This document shows, in pieces, positions 5,650 through 12,724 of a stretch of 13,444 nucleotides of DNA. The stretch spans positions 1 through 13,444 of the forward strand of contig MNZT01000121.1 of assembly GCA_001873755.1 (NCBI GenBank). Reading direction: 5' to 3'. Source of the stretch: Candidatus Wirthbacteria bacterium CG2_30_54_11. GTDB lineage: Bacteria > Patescibacteriota > CG2-30-54-11. The position numbers were made by a program, and so were the translations under genes. The notes under the pieces were generated by a model, which made no database searches, was not told the origin of the DNA, and saw only the letters and a list, made by a program, of their open reading frames with translations. Each line of letters begins with the position of its first letter. The stretch's first letter is position 1.

Positions 5650-8082
5650 ATGAAACGTGTATTTTCCTGCTGTCTGGCTGCTTCCATTATCTGCTCGCTT
5701 GCGCACCCTGCGATGCTGGTGCCTGCAGTTCAAGCTGACGAAACCGGACTGCTTCCGCTGCTCATCACAGAAGTCCTGCCCGATCCGTCGCTTTCGCCGG
5801 AGAACCAGTATGAATGGCTCGAGATCCACAACACCTCAGACCAGCAGCTGATCGTGCCGGAACTGACCGTGACCGATGCACAGCAAAGCGATATCCTGAA
5901 AAACATCGTCATCCCGGCTCTCGGGTATCACCTCATCGCCGGCTCCTCTCTCGCCCTGCCCTCAGTGCCGACCGATACTGTTTCGCTGATCACCGATGCC
6001 AGGATCGGCAACGGACTGGCCAATACAGGAGACCGCGTCTCCCTCATCGACTCGGCCGGCAGGACCATCGATTCGGTTGACTGGGGAAATCAAACCGCTC
6101 CAGGCAGTCTGCACATACCAGCCCCGAAAGAAGGCCACTCACTGCATCGGGTGCCGTCCGATGTCGATACGGACAGCGCTGCAGACTTCATCGAACTGGA
6201 CGAACCGACCCCGGAAGAAGGCGAAGATACTCCGACCCCACCGCCTGACGAGCCGGGACCTCAGCCCATAGGACCACCCATCAGCGCGCCGGTCGATCCA
6301 GCACCGGTCACCGAACCGCTGCCGGACGCTGAGCCTCCAGCGCCAATAGGACTGATCGTATATCCGTACGATATCCTGCTCAACGAATTCCTGCCGGCAC
6401 CGGGCAGCAGCACAGACTGGGATGAGAACGGCACTGCCGACAGCCAGGACGAATGGATCGAACTGGTCAACCTGAGCGTGAGCGAAGTTGATCTCAGCGG
6501 CTGGTTCCTCGATGACGAGGACGGCGGCAGTCAGATGTACACGCTGCCCAAGCCCACCCTGATCCCGGCACATGGCTTTCTGACACTGTTCAAGCAGGAT
6601 ACGACCAAAAGTACCGGGACCCATCTGATCCTGAACAATACTGATGACTGCGTTCGCCTGCTCTCACCGGATCTGGTGGTAAAGGACGAACATTGTTATC
6701 AGAACACCTCAGTGGACAGATCGTATGCCCGTGACCCATTTGACCTCACCTGGCGGGCTACTGATCTTCCTACGCCTTCCGCTGCAAACATGTTCCCGGC
6801 AGAACCGGATCCCACTGCTGATCCGCCTGAGGGACCAGATCCGCCAGACGGACCCTCCCCTCTGGATCCTCCCCTGCCTGTCACCTACCCGCCGATGCTT
6901 ATCAATGAACTGATGCCCGCTCCCTCGGACACTGACTGGGATGGGAACGGTCAGGCCGATCAGTATGACGAGTGGATCGAAATTCTCAACCCCGGGTCTG
7001 CTGCGGTCGACCTTCAAGACTGGCAGCTGCAAATCGTCGCCGGCTCAACGGAGCATGTATCAGCACTACCCGCGGGGACGGTGATCCTGCCTGCAGGATT
7101 CTTTACCCTCTACCGTCTCGACACTCCTGAGCGGACCGGCACTCATCTGGCTCTGAACAACACCGCAGCATGCGTCCGGCTCCTCGACCCGCACGGAGAC
7201 CAGAAGGACGAAGTCTGCTATGAGGAGGTAAAAGCAGATCAAAGTTACGCGAGGTTTCCTTCCGCCACTACGCTCTGGAGCATCACCGAACTGCCCACTC
7301 CCGGGGCGGCCAATCAGATGGTGCTGGCAGCGTCAGATACCTCGGAAGAAACGGAGAATCATCAGCCCGGAGCCGAGGAAATGGCTGAGGATGACGCAGT
7401 GCTCCCCCTCATGACCATCGCCGGACTGAAAAAACTGCCGGATGGGACCCGCATCCATACGACCGGTCTGGTCACCGCACTCCCGGGCCTGCTGGGCAAG
7501 GACCGCATCTATATCCAGGATGCTGACGGGACTGGCATTGCGGTCGAACTGACCACCGGCAGTTTTCCTGATCTGTATCCCGGTGACCGGGTCGAGGTCA
7601 GTTCCACCATTGAGACCAAATATGGCGAGCAGTACATCCGGACCGATGCGGTGACCGTCCTGGAAAGTGACATCGAACCGGCGGCGACCCGAATCGCCAC
7701 CGGCAGCATAGACGAAGCAACGATCGGTCGACTGGTCACGGTCAGCGGCACGATCGTTTCCCAATCCGGCAGTACCTTCAGCGTTGATGATGGTTCAGGT
7801 ATCGTAAATGTCGTGCTCAAGGCATCCGCCGGGATCGTCAAACCATCCATGAAAAAGGGCAACCACATCTCGGTCACGGGGATTGCATCCCGCTACTGGA
7901 CCGCAAGCACCAATGGCGAAGGCTATCGCATCCTGCCTCGCTTCCAAAGTGATATCAGATACGGTCTCGCCACGACCGGCCCGCAGTTCCCGTACCGGGC
8001 GATCGCCTTTCTCCTCACCCTGCAATTCGGGATGTACAGTCTGGTCCGTGCCCGTTATACTAGCAGCCGTTCATATGATTAG
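5650..8082 (+). CDS. Secreted surface protein with three lamin-tail-like domains, two OB-like domains and a C-terminal membrane anchor
   Basis: The 810-residue protein opens with a signal peptide (1-29, cleavage probably after VQA). Three lamin-tail-like modules follow at about 36-145, 240-380 and 414-556, each with the ITEVLPDP / LLNEFLPAP / LINELMPAP strand and an EWLEI or EWIE core. Modules 2 and 3 are close relatives. Both carry a Ca-loop-like DWDxNGxxDxxDEW (256-269 and 429-442) and a Cys pair with identical spacing (334/349 and 508/523), a likely disulfide. Pro/Asp/Glu-rich linkers (186-236, 381-412) separate the modules. Residues 587-772 look like two OB-fold modules. A hydrophobic helix (about 783-799) followed by RAR and a short tail would anchor the C-terminus. 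Lamin-tail domains are common on extracellular proteins and nucleases, but no nuclease domain is visible. A role in surface attachment or ligand binding is inferred. GAGG lies seven bases before the ATG. tsaE follows after 12 bases. Confidence 0.85.
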   Translation: MKRVFSCCLAASIICSLAHPAMLVPAVQADETGLLPLLITEVLPDPSLSPENQYEWLEIHNTSDQQLIVPELTVTDAQQSDILKNIVIPALGYHLIAGSSLALPSVPTDTVSLITDARIGNGLANTGDRVSLIDSAGRTIDSVDWGNQTAPGSLHIPAPKEGHSLHRVPSDVDTDSAADFIELDEPTPEEGEDTPTPPPDEPGPQPIGPPISAPVDPAPVTEPLPDAEPPAPIGLIVYPYDILLNEFLPAPGSSTDWDENGTADSQDEWIELVNLSVSEVDLSGWFLDDEDGGSQMYTLPKPTLIPAHGFLTLFKQDTTKSTGTHLILNNTDDCVRLLSPDLVVKDEHCYQNTSVDRSYARDPFDLTWRATDLPTPSAANMFPAEPDPTADPPEGPDPPDGPSPLDPPLPVTYPPMLINELMPAPSDTDWDGNGQADQYDEWIEILNPGSAAVDLQDWQLQIVAGSTEHVSALPAGTVILPAGFFTLYRLDTPERTGTHLALNNTAACVRLLDPHGDQKDEVCYEEVKADQSYARFPSATTLWSITELPTPGAANQMVLAASDTSEETENHQPGAEEMAEDDAVLPLMTIAGLKKLPDGTRIHTTGLVTALPGLLGKDRIYIQDADGTGIAVELTTGSFPDLYPGDRVEVSSTIETKYGEQYIRTDAVTVLESDIEPAATRIATGSIDEATIGRLVTVSGTIVSQSGSTFSVDDGSGIVNVVLKASAGIVKPSMKKGNHISVTGIASRYWTASTNGEGYRILPRFQSDIRYGLATTGPQFPYRAIAFLLTLQFGMYSLVRARYTSSRSYD

Positions 8083-8094
8083 CGTTTCAGGGCC

Positions 8095-8520
8095 ATGGAT
8101 CATATCTCACGATCTCCCGAACAGACAATCGCTCTCGGCCAGCAGTTTTCCCGGCGCCTTCGCGGTGGCTCTACCGTCTGCCTCATCGGCGATCTCGGCG
8201 CCGGCAAGACCCAGTTCATGAAGGGTATAGCTCTGGGTCTGGGCATCACCAGAACCATCACCAGCCCGACCTTTGTCCTGCTGAAGCAGTACCCGGTTCC
8301 CGACAGTGAACCAAGCCTGACTCTCAACCACCTGGACCTGTACCGCGTGGACGGCGATCTGGAAGCCCTGGGATTCGGATTCGAAGATCTGCTGACCGAC
8401 GACCAGATCACCTGCATCGAATGGGCTGACCGCCTGACCAGTATTCTTCCTGAGGACGCGGTCGAAATTATTTTTACCTATATTGACGACACGACCCGAA
8501 GTATTTCTATCCCGAACTAA
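8095..8520 (+). CDS. tsaE: tRNA threonylcarbamoyladenosine biosynthesis ATPase TsaE
   Basis: The 141-residue protein has the usual TsaE (YjeE) length and order: Walker A GDLGAGKTQ (32-40), the switch region TSPTFVLLKQY, the HLDLYRV motif that follows, and the late IEWADRL motif. TsaE is the ATPase that works with TsaB and TsaD to transfer the threonylcarbamoyl group to A37 of ANN-decoding tRNAs in the cytosol. The gene lies 12 bases after the lamin-tail gene, with only a weak AGGG before its ATG, which suggests translation coupled to the upstream gene. tsaB follows on the same strand after a 192-base repeat-rich gap. tsaD is not in this window. Confidence 0.95.
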   Translation: MDHISRSPEQTIALGQQFSRRLRGGSTVCLIGDLGAGKTQFMKGIALGLGITRTITSPTFVLLKQYPVPDSEPSLTLNHLDLYRVDGDLEALGFGFEDLLTDDQITCIEWADRLTSILPEDAVEIIFTYIDDTTRSISIPN

Positions 8521-8553
8521 GTCCTCGTTCATTCCTGCACACCTGTCCTGCGA

Positions 8554-8585
8554 CTTGTCCTCCGTAGCGTCTCCGCGTAGGGGGA
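8554..8585 (+). repeat. Dispersed palindromic repeat, copy B
   Basis: It begins CTTGTCCTCCGTAGCG and ends CGCGTAGGGGGA, one base shorter than copies A and C. Its first 14 bases equal those of copy A read on its own strand. It has the same near-palindromic layout and lies 33 bases after the tsaE stop. Confidence 0.7.
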
Positions 8586-8619
8586 AGGCAGCCGCTCTTA
8601 GCGACCGTCGCTGTACCTC

Positions 8620-8672
8620 AGAGACGCGATGAATCGACGTCCCTACTAACTTATTCCCACTGCTTCGTCTCT
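8620..8672. repeat. GAGACG-type inverted repeat
   Basis: GAGACGCGAT (8621-8630) pairs with ATCGACGTCCC (8633-8643) apart from a one-base bulge and one mismatch. AGAGACG (8620-8626) also pairs perfectly with CGTCTCT (8666-8672), so two alternative hairpins are possible. The AGAGACG / CGTCTCT arms resemble a class of intergenic palindromes found in several bacterial lineages; that comparison is from memory. Confidence 0.5.
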
Positions 8673-8674
8673 AC

Positions 8675-8702
8675 AACCCGTTAACCCGTTAACCCATTAA
8701 CT
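8675..8702. repeat. 8-base tandem repeat array, second copy
   Basis: Units AACCCGTT, AACCCGTT, AACCCATT are followed by AACT. The length and unit set equal those of 5523-5550, but the variant unit is last instead of second. The array ends 10 bases before the tsaB ATG, where a ribosome-binding site would be expected. Confidence 0.75.
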
Positions 8703-8712
8703 GCATTTGTAT

Positions 8713-9510
8713 ATGTATTTAACCATCAACACCTCCTCTGACCTCCTGACTGTGACACTGGCTGACAAGGCCGGAAATATTCTCGACCACCGCACAGCCG
8801 ACGCCCACCTGAACCATGCCTCGCTCCTCATGCCGACGATCAGGAAAATTCTCGGAGGGAAAGAAACCGGGCTCGCTGGCCTCATCTGCGCACAAGGCCC
8901 CGGCTCGTTCACCGGCATCCGCATCGGCCTGACCACCGCCAATGCGCTGGCCTATGGATTTGATATCCCGATCGTGGCGGTCAGCGTACTAGATGCCTGG
9001 CTCCTGTATGCCCTGCACTTCTTTGCACCGGCTGATGCCTCGTTCGCCCGGATGCACCAGGAAGACCTGACCACCATCACTTCAGCGGTCACCCTGATCG
9101 ATGCCGGCCGGGACGAAGCGTATGCCGCGATCTACCGTCGGGAAAAAGGAACCGATCCCCTCACCTTTGCCAGCTGGAAACAGACAGGCGAACCGCACCT
9201 CGTCGCGCTGCCGCAGCCTGCCCCACAAAAGCCGGCAGTTTCTCCGGCTCTGCTGACGGAGCTGACCTGTCGGTCGATCATCACCGGCGCCCTGAAAAGC
9301 AAATATGCTGACGCGCTGGTCTCATCGCTCGGGGACGATCACCTGCCGCTGCTGTATTTTGACCAGGCCATCGATCTCGGCCGGGAACTGACCGGGATAG
9401 GACTGACCAGATTTTCTGACATGAAGCATTTTAAAGATTCAGGTCAGATCGCTCCGCTCTACATCCGCGAAGCCCAGATCACCCAGAGCAAGAAGGAAAC
9501 GCTCGCATGA
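8713..9510 (+). CDS. tsaB: tRNA threonylcarbamoyladenosine biosynthesis protein TsaB
   Basis: TsaB (YeaZ) is the inactive TsaD paralogue that scaffolds the t6A transferase complex. The 265-residue protein starts with the family's MYLTINTSSD strand and has the diagnostic GPGSFTGIRIGLTTANALA (62-80). It ends with the typical PLYIREAQIT. The middle (about 95-200) is longer than in many bacterial homologues and poorly conserved. I chose the ATG at 8713 over the in-frame TTG at 8707 because the protein then begins at the conserved first strand. Neither start has a Shine-Dalgarno sequence, and the 8-base repeat array sits directly upstream. The stop overlaps the next start (ATGA at 9507-9510), so tsaB and the CapA-like gene are translationally coupled. 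Confidence 0.92.
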   Translation: MYLTINTSSDLLTVTLADKAGNILDHRTADAHLNHASLLMPTIRKILGGKETGLAGLICAQGPGSFTGIRIGLTTANALAYGFDIPIVAVSVLDAWLLYALHFFAPADASFARMHQEDLTTITSAVTLIDAGRDEAYAAIYRREKGTDPLTFASWKQTGEPHLVALPQPAPQKPAVSPALLTELTCRSIITGALKSKYADALVSSLGDDHLPLLYFDQAIDLGRELTGIGLTRFSDMKHFKDSGQIAPLYIREAQITQSKKETLA

Positions 9511-11351
9511 AACCCATACCCTCGCCCTTGGCGACCGTCCCGAAGACGAGTCTCGCTAAGCGGAAGCTCGCCTTTGAAGGCGGCCAGCCTCGACGCCGCT
9601 ACCGCCGTTCATCGTCCATCCGCAACTGGTGGATCCTCGGCACGGTCTGTCTCGGCGCTTTAGTTCTGGTCGCGTTCCTGCCCCGCCCGCTCAGCTCGTA
9701 TGTCACTAATCTGCCGTTCAATACCAAACGTCTGACCATTTATACCAGCTCCCGTGCACAGATAGAATCACTGCTTTCGTCCTTCGGTGGCCGGGTGGAT
9801 GACTATCGGCTCGCCTGGGGAGCACTGCCGCCTGATGCAGAAGCACCAGCCTCGCCTTCGATCTCCATAGCCCTGACCTATGCCCCACAGCCACCGGCAG
9901 CCGAAACCGAGAGAACAACACTCTATGAATGTGGCGGGACTCTGGTCGCGGCGGTCAATTTCACCAATCCGCTGACCTCGGTCACCCGGGAGCAGCTTCT
10001 GGGCGTCCTCTCCGGGACGATCACCTCCTGGGATGACCTCGGCTGGCCCCAGGACACCATGAAGACCTTTCTGCCTGACCCCGCTTCTTCTTTGCCCGGG
10101 AGTCAAACCCTCAGTGAAACACTGCCGCCCAATGCCCAATGGTATTCTGATCTGAACGCCATGCTCGCCATTTTGCGGGATGACCCCTCTGCGATCGCCT
10201 TGTTGCCGGCCACCAGTCTGTATGCTAACCCGGACATCAGACACCTCAGTATCGACGGGATCTCCCCGCTCAAATCCAAGGTGGACATGGCCACTTACCC
10301 GCTCGTCAAAACTATTACCCTGAAGCTGCCCGCGCAGAGTCGCCTGCCCGCAGCGGAACAGCTGCTCGAACCAGTAATTTCCACCATACAGAATCAAGGT
10401 TATTTGACCACCTGCTTTCAGGATCTGATCACGATCAAGGCAGTGGGAGACATGATGCTGTCCAGACATGTGAATACCATGATGGCGCAGGCAAACGACC
10501 GGGAGCTGCCTTTTTTGAAAACAGCTGATTTCATCTCCCTATCTGACCTCACGTTTGGCAACCTGGAGTCCCCCTTCTACGACCAGGGGCCGGTGGTGAC
10601 CGAAGGCATGACTTTCAAGGCTGAGCCTGAAAACATCGCGGGGCTGCTGCTGGGCGGCTTTGATATCGTGGACCTGGCCAACAACCATTTCGGCAATCAG
10701 GGCCGCAGCGGCATGCGCTTTACCTTTGACTATCTGCCGGAGAATGGGATCCAGTACTACGGCGCGGGCAGGGATTATACCGAAGCCCACACGGCCCGGA
10801 TCATGACCGTCGACGGCCAGAGGATCGGCTTCCTCTCCTACGACGAAGTACCTCCCGAGTCCTACTCCGCCGATGACACCACCCCCGGGTTCGCCTGGGA
10901 AGAGAGGACCGCAGTCGCGGAAGATATCAAGGCTGCCCTGCCGCTCACTGATTTCCTCATCGTGTCGTTCCACTGGGGGGTCGAGTACACCCCGCACCCG
11001 ACCGGAGTGCAGCAGCAGTTCGCCCATCTGGCGATCGATAGTGGCGCCGATATGATCATCAGCCATCACCCTCATGTGGTGCAGGCGACCGAGTGGTACG
11101 ACGGCAAATTCATCGCCTACAGCCTGGGCAATTTCGTCTTCGACCAGATGTGGTCGACCGAGACCCAGCAGGGCATCATCGCTTCGTTCTCTCTAGCGAA
11201 AAACCCTGATCCTGCAAACCAAAGGCTGGTGCCTCTCGGTATCGACCTGACTCCGGTGCGGATAGCCAACTACAACCAGCCGGACTTCGCTGACCAGGAA
11301 GAAGCAAACGAGATTCTCGAACGGGTGTTCGACGCCAGCGCGCAGCTCTGA
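9507..11351 (+). CDS. Membrane-anchored substrate-binding-protein-like / CapA (PGA_cap) fusion protein
   Basis: The 614-residue protein has a basic N-terminus (18-40, many Arg/Lys) and one membrane helix (41-58), so the rest is extracytoplasmic. Residues about 75-300 resemble a periplasmic binding-protein module of the phosphate-binding type: VAAVNFTNP, then REQLLGVLSGTITSWDDLGW (161-180). Residues 307-590 are a CapA-type metallophosphoesterase-like domain with GDMMLSRHV (314-322), GNLESPF (351-357), DLANNHFGNQG (389-399), FHWGVEY (488-494), ISHHPHVVQ (518-526) and SLGNFVFDQ (539-547). The likely metal ligands are Asp315, Asn392, His394, His489 and the HHPH cluster. CapA proteins take part in poly-gamma-glutamate capsule synthesis or export, but no capB or capC is present here, so the substrate is unknown. 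It overlaps tsaB by four bases. Confidence 0.85.
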   Translation: MKPIPSPLATVPKTSLAKRKLAFEGGQPRRRYRRSSSIRNWWILGTVCLGALVLVAFLPRPLSSYVTNLPFNTKRLTIYTSSRAQIESLLSSFGGRVDDYRLAWGALPPDAEAPASPSISIALTYAPQPPAAETERTTLYECGGTLVAAVNFTNPLTSVTREQLLGVLSGTITSWDDLGWPQDTMKTFLPDPASSLPGSQTLSETLPPNAQWYSDLNAMLAILRDDPSAIALLPATSLYANPDIRHLSIDGISPLKSKVDMATYPLVKTITLKLPAQSRLPAAEQLLEPVISTIQNQGYLTTCFQDLITIKAVGDMMLSRHVNTMMAQANDRELPFLKTADFISLSDLTFGNLESPFYDQGPVVTEGMTFKAEPENIAGLLLGGFDIVDLANNHFGNQGRSGMRFTFDYLPENGIQYYGAGRDYTEAHTARIMTVDGQRIGFLSYDEVPPESYSADDTTPGFAWEERTAVAEDIKAALPLTDFLIVSFHWGVEYTPHPTGVQQQFAHLAIDSGADMIISHHPHVVQATEWYDGKFIAYSLGNFVFDQMWSTETQQGIIASFSLAKNPDPANQRLVPLGIDLTPVRIANYNQPDFADQEEANEILERVFDASAQL

Positions 11352-11364
11352 TATTTTCCCCATC

Positions 11365-11418
11365 ACCGCGGGTTGGCCCTCCTTCGCCGAGGCGGCTATG
11401 GCGGGTGAAAAAACCCGC
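11365..11418. repeat. Hairpin-forming sequence between convergent capA-like and galK genes
   Basis: GCGGGT (11401-11406) and ACCCGC (11413-11418) form a 6-bp stem with an A-rich loop. The preceding bases (CCCTCCTTCGCCGAGG...GGCGGGT) resemble a distant, diverged member of the dispersed palindromic family. The sequence probably helps end transcription from both sides, but no hairpin is followed by a convincing T-run on either strand. I therefore do not call it an intrinsic terminator. Confidence 0.45.
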
Positions 11419-11456
11419 TCTGTGGTATGTTGTCGCACGATCGGGGCCAAAATTAC

Positions 11457-12680
11457 TTACCTGACCTTTTCCACCGTCACCCCATCCGACGCCCGGAAAT
11501 ACAGGAAATCCAGTTGATGGCCGAAGCGGTCCAGATATGCCTGGGCCAGATCCTTTTCAAATTTTTCAAAGGACGACTCGGCCACCAGCGCAAGAACCAG
11601 AGCCGAAAAACCGCCGCCCATATTGCGGATGCCCAGAACCCCGGGCAGCACCTTGCCGGTTTCAAACAGATATGTAAGTTCCGGCATCTGTTCATCGAGG
11701 TCATAGAGATGAAGAGCGCTTTCCCCGGATAGCGTGAGAAGTTTTCCAAAGCCAGTGATGTCCTGGTGCTCGAGGCAGCTCACAGCTGAGAGCACTCTGG
11801 CGTTTTCATAAATGATATGCTCTGACCGCTTGCGCATGACCGGGTCATGGGCTTCCAGTTGATCACGAAAGTTCTCAAATTCAGTCGTCGTCACATCTCT
11901 CAGGCTCCGGACTGTGCGGCCCAGATGCTTTGACCAGAAGGGAAGGCTGTCCTCGCAGGACTTTCGCCTCGCCGGATAGCCGGACGAGCCCAGCACCCTC
12001 TTGACCTGCGGGTCGACGGCGAGGACGAACTTCGCGCCGAATCGGGTCAGATCAGCAGGGATGAGCCGATGGTTTGAGATTGGAAACTCGCCAACCGGTT
12101 CGAAATCCAGAAAAACCAGATTCCCTGCCTTTCCCAGGGCGATGGAAGCTTGGTCGAGAAATCCACAGGGGCTGCCGACGAAACTATTCTCTGCCCGCTG
12201 GCAGAGCAGCGCTGCTTTCAGCGGATCCAGTGCTGCTCCGGTTATGGCCGTCATCCCATGAGCGATCGCCAGTTCGAGCGCAGCAGAACTCGATACTCCC
12301 CCCGAACCGGGCAGGTCAGAATCAAGCAGTATATCAGCCCCTGAAAGCCTTTGACCTGAAGCGAGAAGCTCGATGATCACGCCTTTCGCATAGTTGGTCC
12401 ACGGATGGAGAGGATCGCGGTCAATGGAAGCAGAAAGAAGAAATTCCTGTATCCCGTCTCTTGAAAACGCAGTAGAAAAAAGCCGGACCCGATCGTCAGA
12501 CCGTTTGCGGACCAGCGCGGTGATGTGCTGCTCGATGGCTGCCGCCAGGGCGAAACCATGGTTATAATCCGTATGGTTGCCGATGATCTCAGCGCGGCCG
12601 GGAGACCTGACCTCCAGCTCCGGCGGAGCGCCGAACAGTCCGCGAAACTGCTTGACCAAACGGTCAGTGTCCGTAAGCAT
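11457..12680 (-). CDS. galK: Galactokinase (GHMP kinase family)
   Basis: The 407-residue GHMP kinase phosphorylates alpha-D-galactose to galactose-1-phosphate with ATP (Leloir pathway, cytosol). The three family motifs are present: the signature PGRAEIIGNHTDYNHG (27-42), the ATP loop LPGSGGVSSSAALE (123-136), and GGGFSALVLAL (355-365). The catalytic Asp is most likely Asp176 in CGFLDQ. The signature reads GNHTDYN instead of the common GEHTDYN, a variant I recall from some Firmicutes-type galactokinases. I chose the ATG at 12680 over the upstream in-frame ATG at 12758. The shorter form begins where GalK proteins normally begin, has GGAGG just upstream (tightly spaced at three bases), and does not overlap the preceding gene. 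The mutarotase-like gene ends 44 bases upstream, so the two are likely co-transcribed. No galT or galE is visible. Confidence 0.9.
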   Translation of the reverse strand: MLTDTDRLVKQFRGLFGAPPELEVRSPGRAEIIGNHTDYNHGFALAAAIEQHITALVRKRSDDRVRLFSTAFSRDGIQEFLLSASIDRDPLHPWTNYAKGVIIELLASGQRLSGADILLDSDLPGSGGVSSSAALELAIAHGMTAITGAALDPLKAALLCQRAENSFVGSPCGFLDQASIALGKAGNLVFLDFEPVGEFPISNHRLIPADLTRFGAKFVLAVDPQVKRVLGSSGYPARRKSCEDSLPFWSKHLGRTVRSLRDVTTTEFENFRDQLEAHDPVMRKRSEHIIYENARVLSAVSCLEHQDITGFGKLLTLSGESALHLYDLDEQMPELTYLFETGKVLPGVLGIRNMGGGFSALVLALVAESSFEKFEKDLAQAYLDRFGHQLDFLYFRASDGVTVEKVR

Positions 12681-12724
12681 TTGCCTCCGCCTATCGTTAT
12701 CTGAATCCCTGAGCCAGACTCTTT

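Larger units (their letters stand above)
8521..8712. other. Repeat-filled intergenic spacer between tsaE and tsaB
   Basis: There is no supportable gene here. The spacer is a mosaic of palindromes: 33-base element copy B (8554-8585), AGCGAC-C-GTCGCT (8600-8612), a GAGACG...CGTCCC inverted repeat (8620-8644), AGAGACG (8620-8626) complementary to CGTCTCT (8666-8672), and an 8-base tandem array (8675-8702). No T-run terminator and no clear promoter are visible. Confidence 0.7.

Noticed and set aside
5490..8702. CRISPR array
   Set aside because: The repeats are 8-base tandem units or isolated palindromes with no unique spacers, and no cas gene is nearby.
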